Below the pieces are notes generated by a model. It searched no databases, was not told the DNA's origin, and saw only the letters and a program-made list of their open reading frames with translations. This document shows positions 11,444-22,554 of a DNA stretch of 64,000 nt, piece by piece; the stretch's first letter is position 1, and each line of letters begins with the position of its first letter. The stretch is from contig CAJJDP010000145.1 of the NCBI GenBank assembly GCA_905182995.1, positions 58,816-122,815 on the forward strand, in the 5' to 3' direction. A program made the translations under genes and the position numbers. This DNA is from Paramecium octaurelia (taxonomy: Eukaryota; Ciliophora; Oligohymenophorea; Peniculida; Parameciidae).

Positions 11444-12148
11444 TCAATTAGTATTGTACATTCAACACACAATATAATAATAATATACATCTAACTAAAC
11501 ATATATATATATATATACATACATACTAAAAACATATTTATTAACCTTTCAAGTATTCATTATTTAGATTATGAAAATTTTTGATAATTATCTCACTTCT
11601 TTTTGATGCAATTAATTTCTTTTATTTTCAATTGAATTATGGCAATTTTAACAGTAGNTTTTATAGTTCTTTTTAATTTTGAGCAGACTTACAATCTTGT
11701 ATATAGAATCTTGAATAAACTATTATCATTCTAAACTTGATAGAATTTTAACTTTGCTTAAATTAATGTAATTATTGTGAAAACATCATTCTTCTTTAGA
11801 AAGCAATATGATAACTGTTAGATCATAATTTCTCTCTTATTTTTAATCCAAAAAACTTACTTTTAATAATTATGAACCATTCTTTAATGGTTTATTTTAA
11901 GAATTAGCCATATTTCACTTGGTGTTTGAGTGAATATAGACTTAGTTAGGGTGGTGAAAGAAGTGGGGAGAGTGTTTGAAGGATGGAAAAGAAATTAGCT
12001 TTTAAAACAGGTTTTAATAAAAAGTAAGAAGAATAGTGTAATAAAATAGAAGGTATTAAAAGAATATTATATAATATATATTTATTTGTGATATATATAA
12101 GCACAAATTTGTTCCAAAAATTCAAAAAGATTTATTTTTTTCATATAA

Positions 12149-13141
12149 ATGGCTGATTTCTTAAGAGATTTCTTGATTGGTGGTGTTTCTGCTGCTGTTT
12201 CAAAGACTGCTGTTGCTCCAATTGAAAGAGTCAAATTGTTACTCTAAACCTAAGATGCAAATAAAAAAATCTAAGAAGGAGGAGCCAAGAAATACAATGG
12301 TATTGTTGATTGCTTCATCAGAGTCCCAAAAGAAGAAGTATATTATATAATAAAAATAAAAGGGTTTATCAGCTTTATGGAGAGGTAATTTGGCCAATGT
12401 CATCAGATATTTCCCAACTTAAGCATTGAACTTTGCCTTCAAAGATGCCTATAAGAAGCTTCTCTGTCCATTTGGTATTTATTATTTCAATATTATTAAG
12501 ACCCAAGAAAGGAGAAATTCCTCTTTTTCTTAGGAAATATGGCTTCAGGTGGTGCAGCTGGTGCAACATCTTTGATAGTTGTTTATCCACTCGATTTTGC
12601 AAGAACAAGATTAGCTGCAGATATTGGTAAGAAGGCTGACAGACAATTTAATGGCTTAACAGATTGTTTGAGTAAAGTATATAAATCAGATGGATTCATC
12701 GGATTGTATAGAGGATTTGGAGTTTCAGTTTTGGGAATTGTAGTATATAGAGGAGTCTATTTTGGTACATATGACACAGCAAAGGGAACAATCTTTAAAC
12801 ATCCAATGATGGGAAACATTATTGCCAAATTCATTGTCGCCTAATTCATTACAGGAACAGCTGGTGTTATTTCTTATCCTTTAGATACAATCAGAAGAAG
12901 AATGATGATGCAATCTGGTAATCAATAATTATTTATCTATTTTATAGGAAGAGCAGATGTTCTTTATAAAAATACACTTGATTGTGCTGTCAAAATTGCT
13001 AAGAATGAAGGAACTAAAGCCTTCTTCAAAGGAGCCCTTTCAAATTTCTTCAGAGGAATCGGTGCATCACTTGTCTTAGTCCTCTATGATGAAATCTAAT
13101 AATTTGTTGCCCCAGGATCCAAATCAGCAGGAGGTGAATGA
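12149..13141 (+). CDS. Mitochondrial ADP/ATP carrier (copy 3), 303 aa
   Basis: Identical to the copies at 4319-5311 and 10451-11443, including all three introns and the flanking 3' TA tract. It lies inside the redundant contig 11659-14665 and is most likely the same genomic gene counted again. Confidence 0.9.
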
Positions 13142-13546
13142 TCAATTAGTATTGTACATTCAACACACAATATAATAATAATATACATCTAACTAAACAT
13201 ATATATATATATATACATACATACTAAAAACATATTTATTAACCTTTCAAGTATTCATTATTTAGATTATGAAAATTTTTGATAATTATCTCACTTCTTT
13301 TTGATGCAATTAATTTCTTTTATTTTCAATTGAATTATGGCAATTTTAACAGTAGATTAATTCTAAAATAAAATTTATTACATCGGAGAACAGATATAAA
13401 TTTATGAATTGATTATTTGAACTCCAAAATCTTTAAGTTAAATGGATGGAATATTAAAATTAACTTTGAATTAATAGAAAATTTCGAATTCTAATAATTG
13501 TTTCAATATAAATGAAGTAACAATCATTTTGGAAATTAAAATATTA

Positions 13547-14412
13547 TCACTCAACTTTTTATTATTCATTATTTTTCTTAACTGCAGAAACAATTTCTTT
13601 AGATATTGGAACAGTGAATGGAATAGAAATGGGTTACTGAAATGAAAATGCATTTTAATTTGGATTTTTTTGTATTTGAGGGGTAGTAAATTAGGGCTAT
13701 TCTTGATTGGCTTATTATTTTTATTATGGAGGAGATTAAACAATTAATGGGAAGCTAGCAGGAACAGATCTAATAGGAGAATTTAAAGGTTGCCTTTTTG
13801 TGTCAGAATAATTATCTAAAACTTAGATTGATGTTCTTTATTTTGAAGGAGTATTAGTTGGTGACATAGCTTACAACTATTGTTGTATTTGGAAATAGGG
13901 AGTTATCGATTCTGTTAAAACTGAAGTAATTCTACCATACAGGTTTTATTCATATAGTAAAAGTTATTTAATGAAACCTGGATTTGGAGAGGCTATGGGT
14001 CTCTAATATTTAACATAAATTAAGGCTTATTCTAGATTAAGGTTTCTTTTTTTCATCAAATAGGAGACAACAATAGCTGTTGATCTTGATTTGCCAGCAT
14101 GACAATGGACTAAAACATTAGTGTATTGTCTGGATGATTCTAAGTACGCATGAGCTTATTCAAAAAGTGGAGTCATATCAAAGAGAGGAGTGTCATGGCA
14201 ATCTAATATTAGATTGTTGATCTCTGGACCATATTAAATTTCTTGAGTTAAAATGATGGATTACTAAATTCAGAACAAACTGAGAGAACGCATGTAATAT
14301 TGTGTTAATTTAGTGCATTCATGTTGGTTGCAGTAATTATGGAACCTTGAAAAAGCCCTCCTCTTTTTTCGACTGGTTCTATGATGAAAGAAATATCGTA
14401 ATTGTTAATCAT
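13547..14412 (-). CDS. Dual-specificity phosphatase (inverted copy), 280 aa
   Basis: Exact reverse-complement copy of the gene at 3048-3913, including the 23-nt intron and the HCHAGKSRS active-site loop. It is again convergent with a carrier copy. The sequence upstream of its start codon is cut by the gap at 14666. Confidence 0.85.
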
Positions 14413-14666
14413 AATAATAAATTATAAATAATAAAGAATTAGATTGAATATTTCTCGATCATCCAGTTTTGATGTAATAAATATAGTCGACTTCTTTATG
14501 GTAATAAAAATCTGAATCATTCATCTGCTTCCAAGAAAATGACCTGAAAAAGTTAAGTTTTTTTGCAGAATCCAAATCAATTTTCATTTTCTTTTTCAAC
14601 AAAATACAATCACTCAAATAATCTTGTATCCATTAATAGATTATAGCGTCAATGATAATAAACTCN

Positions 14667-15190
14667 AAATTACATAATCAAATATCTCTCACTTTTTTAT
14701 TTTTATTTGTTCTGAGTTTTGATTAGCAAGAAAAATTTTATTTCCAATAATAAAATTACAATATTCCAGATTCCTATTCAAATTGTCTTTGATATTAATA
14801 GATAGTTGTCAATTGTTGTTTTATCTTCAGATGTATAATTTATAATTTTTCTTTGCCATTCTTTAGAGATTTCCTTCGATTTCAAATGTAAAATTACAAA
14901 AACACCTTTTTGTAATTATTGACTACCTTGTCAAAAAATACTGTTTCTAAAATCGCTCTGACCTTCTAAGATAATTCTCCAAACATAAAGTTCAATAAAA
15001 AAAACTGAATAATCTTAGAGTATTGTTAGTATTGTTTGACTGTCTTGATGTTCAGCTTCTTTTTCGTAAAAATTTTTGTCTTTGATTCTCCTTAATTTAG
15101 CAGATTATCCTGGAGTTCTTTAATCTTCTCTGATGTTAGAGCACTATTGGAAAATTGCCTTATTAATTGACAATTTCAAACGAAAGGTAA
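14667..15190 (-). pseudogene. Unidentified gene fragment at contig end
   Basis: Minus-strand reading gives a good coding stretch: about 90 codons, including SEKIKELQDNLLNQGESK, then ELSQKVRAILETVFF. An intron-like segment leads to KEISKEWQRKIIN, and a last segment in a shifted frame contains NLNRNLEYCNFIIGNKIF. The frame change near 14,790 has no GT...AG explanation, and the gene runs into the gap at 14666. The start is unclear, near 15190. It is either a truncated real gene or a relic. No family is recognised. Confidence 0.4.
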
Positions 15191-15475
15191 GCTCATGTCA
15201 TTATTTAATTAATGTATAAATAAAGTATAAAAGGAAAGCTAATAAAAACAAGAAATTTTCATCAATCAATAAGCAAAACAAATATTATAAACTTAGATAT
15301 AGGAGCGATTAATTGAGTATGTAAATTCAATTAACTAGTAATATTTTATCGGCGATGTTAAGAACTATATTCAATAATTGATAATAGAGTTAATTCTTAC
15401 TGCTTTTGAAGATGTTAATCCATTTGATAAATACAAATTACAATTTATTAATTATAAATATGATATATAAATTCA

Positions 15476-16604
15476 TCATATTAATTAATTAGGGATGTTA
15501 GAATATGCCATAATATTTTCATTGTTAAAATCAACAAATTAATTCTAAAAAGCTAAAAACATGAAAAATACATTTGAGAAATTAAAGTTTGGTAATTCAG
15601 GCATAAAGTTGGGTTTTATTTAAGGCTTTATTGATTAGTGAACCCTTTTAATAGTGTAATGTATTTATTTGCGTCCTTTATTTAGCCCAAATGTTTTATA
15701 TTCCTCATAGATTTTTAAAAGTAATTACTCAACCAATTAACATGCCTATTTGAGTTACAATTAATTTTACTCTCAAAAATAAATGATTGTGTTTGGATGA
15801 CACACATAAGTGAAGAGGTTCTTATGATTCTCTTTTTTCAGGACCTTCTTTGTACCCTGAGCCTCTTCCTCTTAATCTGAGTTTAACAAGATCTTATTCT
15901 TTTGTATCACAATCTATCAAGCATTAATCAATGATTTTTTTCATATTGCATCCTTTGGCTCCTAGAATTGTTTGAGGAATAAACTACCTATGATTTTGCG
16001 AGCAACTTAAAATTCTTTATCATTATCAATTTAAACATCATAGCGACATGTAAATTTTTATTAATTAGAGTCCTGAATCTCCATGATTTCCAATAGATCT
16101 TACTAGGTAGTAAATTCAATTTTGATAGTAACATCCAACTCTTTTATTTAATGTTTGTTTAAAAGCTTATAAACAATAAAAGCATCAAAAAGAGAATTGA
16201 ACCTAATTATTATTGCTCCATTAAGTTTGGTGTAGACTTATTTGACTTCTCCAAAATTTTCACAAACCTATAATTTGAATATAAAAATTTCGTTACTTAT
16301 TTAATATCTTCTTAATCCAGCTCAATTTCATAATTGTCATCACTTGATAATTCCACAGTTAAATATTAATGCGGATATTGTCTACTCTATTTTTAGGATT
16401 ACATAAATTACCTTCTGTTTCAACATAGCATTAACTCTCTATTTCACTTTATGATCATTGATGATAAGATTTATTTATTCGCGATTTGTAGGAGACGTAT
16501 TTACTATGCTTTCATCGCTCTATTCTAACTATAAAGTTATTATGTATTCATACAAGAAAATTAGTCATTTCTTCTATTTGCTTAGAGATCTCTAAGAAAC
16601 TCAT
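15476..16604 (-). CDS. RRM-like and KH-domain RNA-binding protein, 330 aa
   Basis: Five introns (25, 25, 29, 26 and 31 nt) must be removed; the result is exactly 331 codons to the TGA ending at 15476. About residues 70-150 look like an RRM-type fold ending in KELDVTIKIEF. They are followed by a KH domain of the KHDC4/Blom7 or splicing-factor-1 type: ARKIIGAKGCNMKKI, then LRLRGRGSGYKEG and EPLHLCVSS, with the GxxG loop as GAKG. The role is probably single-stranded RNA binding in pre-mRNA processing. The start at 16604 is in frame, but an overlapping frame from an ATG at 16644 is also open for about 65 codons, so the N-terminus is uncertain. Confidence 0.8.
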
Positions 16605-16649
16605 TAATAAATTCGGTTAAAATAATATTATTTGTATTATTCATATCAT

Positions 16650-17150
16650 CTCTACACATTTTAATTGTTTTATATATGGAATTCAAGTATATTTAGAACA
16701 GAAAGCCACTTGCAATTCACAATAATAAGAATGCAATTAAGTCTATAATATAAACAAACTCAATCTTTTCAAATTATATGCACTTTAGAAATCTTAATCC
16801 CTAGTTACAAAAAAATAATCAATCTCTTTATTACTTAAATTAATGAGGCAATCATCATAATTTCTAATGATATATTAATTAATACAATAAATAAAACAAA
16901 TCCATTCTTCCTAATTTACCTGTTACTTAATTCATATAATATTTCTTGATTATGCTAGAAACATTCTTAAACATATCCAATTCAAGATTTCTATACTAAT
17001 CACAGTTTTATGAATGCATTGTCTTATTCTGCAATCTTAAATATTGGTTTTCTATATATCCTTTTCTGTCTGCTCAATTTGGACTAAGAGCCATTCCCCT
17101 TCCTTTGCTTTGATTACTTTTTCATAATTTATAAAATGTAGATAGAATTT
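16650..17150 (-). pseudogene. Decayed ORF, unidentified
   Basis: Minus-strand text reads like protein in two frames that cannot be joined. One contains EKVIKAKEGEWLLVQIEQ. The other contains MALSPN, an in-frame TGA, then ENQYLRLQNKTMHSQ and, after a plausible 22-nt intron, NYDDCLINLSNKEIDYFF, ending at a TGA near 16690. No GT...AG segment repairs the junction. A pseudogene or a sequence error would both fit. No family is recognised. Confidence 0.35.
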
Positions 17151-17551
17151 TATATTAAAATCAAATAAAATTAATTTCAATTAATCTATTTTCAAAAAAT
17201 TTATAGCAACTCCAATAACATATTGATTGGAATTCATAAATCAAAATGATTTGCTCACACCAAAGAAACTCAAAGGATTTATCCTTAAATGGGATACGAC
17301 TCTCTTATTAATTATGAGATGTTCAGTCTTGACTTCATTTTTTAATTCTATATTTCTTTACATTGCTACATAATCTAATCATCAAATTAACAAAGGATAA
17401 AGATGCAATTTTTTAAAACTTTTTAATAAGTTATTTTATTTAATTTCTAATAAAAGAGAAGAAATAATAATTTTTAGATTTCATTATCCAAAATTAAGTA
17501 ATTACAAAATTTAATTTCATTCAAATTTTCTAATCGATAACTATTAAAAAA

Positions 17552-17713
17552 ATGGGAGCAATGGGATTTAATTAGAGAGTACTCATATCCTTATTATTCT
17601 TAAATCATTCTTAGTTAACGTAAGTCCAAGTCAGCCTAGCTGCTTATAGTAATTATAAATTGAAGATAAAATAGAAGTAGGATTACAAATATTGTATAAC
17701 TTAGTTTAAATGA
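17552..17713 (+). CDS. Possible 53-aa protein with hydrophobic N-terminus
   Basis: An ATG at 17552 opens 54 codons to a TGA at 17711-17713. The start MGAMGFNQRVLISLLFLNHS could be a signal peptide. The remainder is Lys/Gln/Tyr-rich. There is no homology I can name, and an open frame of this length is expected by chance in DNA with only one stop codon. It is listed because the surrounding kilobase has no other intact candidate. Confidence 0.25.
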
Positions 17714-17845
17714 CTAACAAAAATATATAAATTGCCTCGTATTATATTTAACTTAAGAATGGATAAAAAAATAAAAATTAATATAAACCATTAATTATAA
17801 TGTGCATTCGGATTTTGAATACATAAACAAATTAAATTCATTGGA

Positions 17846-18988
17846 TCATATTTTTTTAAAGAATTTAAAATCAGATTTAGTGTGTTAATGTAATCTTATT
17901 GAAGATTTAACAGAATCAGTAATTTTAAATTATTTAGATATTGAAATACTGGTTTTGCATTTATTAGAATGTTAACTAAATTAGTAATTTATTACTATAT
18001 ACCTATTTGTATTAAAGATCTGGATTTATAAAGGAGATAACAATTTAGATAAGGCGTTTTCTTTGACTGTTCTTTGAGTAAAGGAGCCTATTTGTTTTGG
18101 TAGGGACTTGATATTAATTCTTGGTGAAGATTGAAATTAAGAAGGTTGTTAATATAGGGATTATTATTTGATTGATTTGTTTGTATTGATTGTTTACTAA
18201 GAAATTTATGTAGATTATTAAGTAATCATCTTTCTTGATAACACTTGTTTGATTGTTTTTTAGGATAATCCTATGGGCAATTTTAGAGATACTGAGTTAG
18301 GCGTTTAAATGATGTGCATCTTTTTATTTTATTTTTTTTCAGCAAGATATTTAAGAAACTTATCTAATTAATCTTATTCTCGATTGGAAGGCATTAATTA
18401 GAGATCTCCCACATTTAATTTAATGGAATTAAGTTTAGTTTGTATTTTATCAATTGTCCTTGACACTTCAGTAATATCAGTCAAGAAATTGCTATATTGT
18501 CTCCCAGATTTTTATGTAGCTGAGTCATCTGGTTCTTCCCCTACAATTTTCTTTTTAGGTTAATTTGGATTTGATTTGTTCTCTTTTTCAATCATTCTCT
18601 TAATTCTAAAATATTCAATCCTCCTTTTCTTATCGTGATAACTATAATAATTAAGCTCTTCTACTTACTTGCTCATTATGTCAGCCAACTTAAGTAGGAA
18701 GCATCTTGGAATCTCATTATGGTATTTATAATATTCAGTTAATAGTGTAAGTTTAGTAGCGATTTCATCTAATTTAATTGAAAAATGGATACGAGTATCG
18801 TATGTTCTTCTTAAATATTCACTTTGTTCGTTACAATTAGTCTCATAATGAAAATTAATCACATGTGGTAATCTAGCATTTTCGATATATTCATTTAAAG
18901 ACTTTGTATAATAGTATGAGTCTTATTGAGAATATTTGTAAGCCAAACTTTGTTGAAGGTCTATCTTGGATAAGAAATTATTGCTCAT
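17846..18988 (-). CDS. Ciliate-type protein of unknown function, 380 aa
   Basis: A single uninterrupted frame of 381 codons runs from the ATG at 18988 to the TGA at 17846. The first 140 residues form a conserved-looking helical block with LTEYYKYHNEIPRCFLLKLA and YHDKKRRIEYFRIKRMIE. I remember this style from ciliate proteins of unknown function that share a YYKYH...DKKRRIEYxRI pattern. The rest is Ser/Gln/Lys-rich and probably disordered. A 20-nt intron-like segment near the 3' end (GTAATAAATT...) is not needed for the frame, so the exact C-terminus is uncertain. The gene starts only 40 nt from the end of the phosphodiesterase gene. Confidence 0.65.
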
Positions 18989-19028
18989 TTATATATTTAA
19001 TACAAAAATATAAAATTACACAAGTATT

Positions 19029-21863
19029 TCAGCATTATTATTGATTATCCTAAGATGCCAGTAAATCCCATTCAATAATTGTTTCGTCAATATTATCTAT
19101 TCTATCTTGAAGTTAGTTATCCATAAAATTAGATAAGGAAACATATAAGGGACGAACAATAAATTTATAAAATCCTATTTCGGATTTCGACAACACAGAC
19201 ATCTAAAATTAAATGATGTTATACTTTATGTAAATCTTTCATAAAGGATTATTATGGCAGACCTAGTCTCCCTTCTTCTTCGTATTGTGATTGAAATTCT
19301 TAGTTAACTCTCAATGACCATTCTTTAGAGATTGGCCATTTTGCAGATCCTCCAGCAAAATCAGAGGTGTGAATAATCATTCCCGTTATAATTTTAGTAT
19401 CTTTTTCATTATTTGCTTCAAAAAATTTCAATAAATTAAAGTGTTCAGCCTTATCAGTAAAGATAATGTTTTAAATGAATTTTTCTCTGAAAGATCGAAA
19501 GTCAATATTTTTCAAAAAGTTCATTCTCTCTCTCAGTAATAATTTGAGTGCTGTGGCTGCATGATATTGTTCTAATACATTTTTATCATGATATCTAATG
19601 GCCTTTTCGGATAAATTATTAATTTCAAAATAATTGGTTCTACCTGTGTGGCCAACATCATGACACAATCCACCTAATATAAGTGCCAGCTTGGTAGTTT
19701 AATCAATTATATCTTTGTACTGTTTTAGTGATAACATTTTATTCACGATAACATGACAACTATGCATTACATTAATTCCATGATTGTAATTATGGAAGGG
19801 ATTTCTGCGTTTATCATATCTATATTCTAATTCGCTTAAAAATTCACACATCCTGTTCTTATCAATATCAAAGGTTTAAATAAAATTATTTCTTTAAAAT
19901 ATTTGATAGACTATTCTCTATTTCTCTATTGAATTACTTTCAATTTTAATTATATTAAATTCAAATGAATCGATTAAGCTCATATAAATGGGCTCAATCT
20001 CAAGACTTTCAGGATCCATTAGATTAATTTAAACATTTTCTATAAAACCATTCATCCTACTCTTCTTTCTCTTTATTAACACTTTTGGAGCTTACATTTA
20101 TGAGGGCATGTAAAATGACAAAATAGTATCTTTAATTTCAGGGTTATTGTATTCAAGGTTAGTTAAATATTATGTAGCTTCTTATCTGAGTTTAATTTTC
20201 TTAGCTTCTAATTCTAAACTTCTTGTTTATAAGAAGCCTTCTGAAAAGATTATGGCAAATCCCTTAAATTTCTTGTTTCTTGCTTTCAAAAAGATCTCAT
20301 ATAGCTATTCATTCTATTGAATTATCCAATAATTTTCCAAGTGTTATTCTATTTCATGTAATAACTTGTCATTCTGAATTATCTGGTAATAATAACCTCT
20401 ATGAATATATTATAATTGAAATTCACGACTCAGCGAAGGTGGAATTGGCCGTGATAAAAAAGCCAATTTGCCCTCCTTATCGAATTCTAACATGATTGAA
20501 TCTTTGGATTTTATGAAATACTTGTAAAATGTAATTCTGTCGTAACTCAACTCTATGAATTTTAAATATTTGTTGTATAGATTTTAAATGGTCTTGTATA
20601 TTTGTAGATCTTCCTTTTTATTTAGATTTAAACCAATGACAGTAATTTCTATTGGCAAAGCATCTTTGAATTGAATTTTAGCAAACTTGACTTGTTTGTT
20701 TGATGGAGAGGGATTGGTACTTTAGATGGAAGTACAAGATCCTTAGATTTCACTTTCAGCTTTTTCAATGTTGTACTTAGTCCTCAACAAATTGATGATT
20801 TGATTAATAAATAAATACTTGCTGCATCTGACAAATTCTACTCCCACATCCAAAATCATATTGCCAATTTAGATCGGGCTAAATTATTATACTCTCGATT
20901 AAATGATTGATTTAGAAATTAATTTAGTCAACATAAGAACTTCTTGAAAGCAATTATATTCCAAAGTGAGATTCAATAGACTATCTTTTTGTACCTTTTG
21001 ATGATAAAAAAAGAATTCATCATGAACTCGTAATGTATAGGTTCTTCCGTATTGGGAAAACATCTCGAATAATTTAGATTAATTTTCAGTAAGCAAATTG
21101 ATATTAGTTGTTATTGAGATTAAATCCTCTAGGTATTCATCGTGATTTAAAATGGCAAAAGTATGTTTTACTGATTCATAAATGCCATGCTATGGACTTA
21201 TAAAAGTAAATTCATCACAATTAAGCAAGTTATTAACCAGATTAGAGGTTACTGATACAATGCTATCATTAATCAACAAAGAGTGAGTATTCAAAAACTG
21301 ATTTTTTAGTTGCTTGTAATATGACTCAATATCATCTGCAATATTTGTTTCCTACAGCAATATTAACGATGGTTGAGGACTCTTACTCGGCAATTTACTA
21401 ATAAACTATGTCAAAGACTTTAGATTGTCTTAAACTAATAATGTTAATGCATTGGATCTTGATTGGTACACTTCTACTAGGGCCTCTCTCAGTTGTTTGA
21501 TGTAATTTAGTAATTCCTCTTCAGTTACTTTGCTTTCCTTTGAGAATACACTTCTTCTGCCAATTAAAGGACTGGATTCAGAGAGTAAGGATTTTCTTCT
21601 AATTCCAGGAGAATTGGCTATTTTTACAACTTAATGCTTGGCTTTCACATAATCAATCAAATGTTATCTAAAATTTTAGTTGTCCATATCTAATAATTGA
21701 AAGTCATAGTACCTTCGATCAAATATAATAACTCTTCATTATTAGAGTTGAATTCTGATTTGAGCCTATTCTTTTCTTTGAAATTGATTTCACCCTAATC
21801 ACAGAGTTCTTGGACCATTTTATGAAAGTTGATGCAATTTCTGAGTGTCTAACTTATCTACAT
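19029..21863 (-). CDS. 3',5'-cyclic nucleotide phosphodiesterase, 929 aa
   Basis: A class I phosphodiesterase hydrolysing cAMP and/or cGMP. Introns of 23 and 22 nt give exactly 930 codons. The catalytic domain occupies about residues 670-925. NPFHNYNHG (His683) is the first metal-site motif, GGLCHDVGHTGRTN (His727, Asp728) is the HD motif, IHTSDFAG holds the later metal Asp, and KSEIGFYKF ends the pocket. In the last motif the usually invariant glutamine (SQxGF) is Glu880. The N-terminal 650 residues are mostly helical and unassigned; GAF domains are possible but not evident. The start may instead be the in-frame ATG at 21818. The gene is divergent from the FHA gene, with as little as 32 nt between start codons. 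Confidence 0.9.
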
Positions 21864-21895
21864 GGTTGCTTTCTTACTGATTATAAATTTAATTA

Positions 21896-22533
21896 ATGGG
21901 TAAACATAAACAGCGATCTACTTCTGGATCGAGTAGTGATCGCAAAAAACATAAGAAAAAGCATCATCACACAAAGAAAGAAGTGAAGTAGGAACATGTG
22001 AAAAAGGAAGAATGTCAATAACCACAATAGTAAGAAATAATAAAAGAAAAACCATGTTTTGAAGCATCTGGAATATTAGCCTAATATGCAGAGAATGCAT
22101 TGGGCAATGGCAAAGTCTTAAAGTTTACTATTCCTTTCGATGCTAAAATTCCAATAGCCAATTGGCAATTGTTCCCCTTCAAAGGAACACAATCATATCG
22201 TATATTTAAATATCAATTATAAAAGCTTCAATATCTCTAAAAGGGAAGTCAGTATTCTTGATTGGGAAGGACAAAGAGATCGTCGACATCTTCATTGAAA
22301 ACATTTCTGTTTCTAAATAGCATTGTGTCATTTAATTTAGAGAAATAAAGAAGGTGAATAGTCAAGGAGAAGTGCTATCTTATATAAAACCATACGCCAT
22401 GGATCTAGAAAGCACTAATGGAACTTATCTAAATGAACAGCAATTAGAACCTGCAAGGTATTACGAATTACTGGAAGAAGATGTACTGAGATTCGGAAAA
22501 AGCGATAGAGAATATGTACTTATAAAATCATGA
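21896..22533 (+). CDS. FHA-domain protein, SNIP1/Pml1-like, 203 aa
   Basis: One 26-nt intron gives 204 codons. The first 55 residues are Lys/His/Arg-rich, a nuclear-type tail. Residues about 100-200 form a forkhead-associated domain that binds phosphothreonine: GKDKEIVDI, the SKQHCVIQF strand, and DLESTNGTYLNE, ending DREYVLIKS. The arrangement of a basic tail followed by a C-terminal FHA domain, together with the IKPYAMDLESTNGT text, is that of SNIP1/Pml1 of the spliceosome-associated RES complex, which promotes splicing and retention of pre-mRNA. It converges with the PKG gene, with 21 nt between stop codons. Confidence 0.85.
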
Positions 22534-22554
22534 TGTTTATTATTATCAACTTAT

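Larger units (their letters stand above)
8929..11657. repeat. Inverted duplicate of 4105-6833 (2,729 bp)
   Basis: Each position x in 4105-6833 pairs with 15762 minus x in this interval. Both ends of the match coincide with single-N gaps (6834 and 11658). Within it are a copy of the carrier gene and of the decayed region upstream. Perfect identity, introns included, and ends that coincide with gap characters point to two overlapping contigs placed side by side in opposite orientation. Confidence 0.92.
11659..14665. repeat. Inverted duplicate of 2795-5801, whole contig (3,007 bp)
   Basis: The complete sequence between the Ns at 11658 and 14666 is the reverse complement of 2795-5801 (paired positions sum to 17460). 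Its first 1,697 bases also repeat 9961-11657 directly. A contig wholly contained in another is a typical redundant contig. It adds no new sequence. Confidence 0.93.

Noticed and set aside
4105..11657. Large inverted repeat as a real hairpin or palindromic amplification
   Set aside because: Not excluded, but exact identity and ends at N characters fit overlapping contigs better, so it is treated as assembly redundancy.
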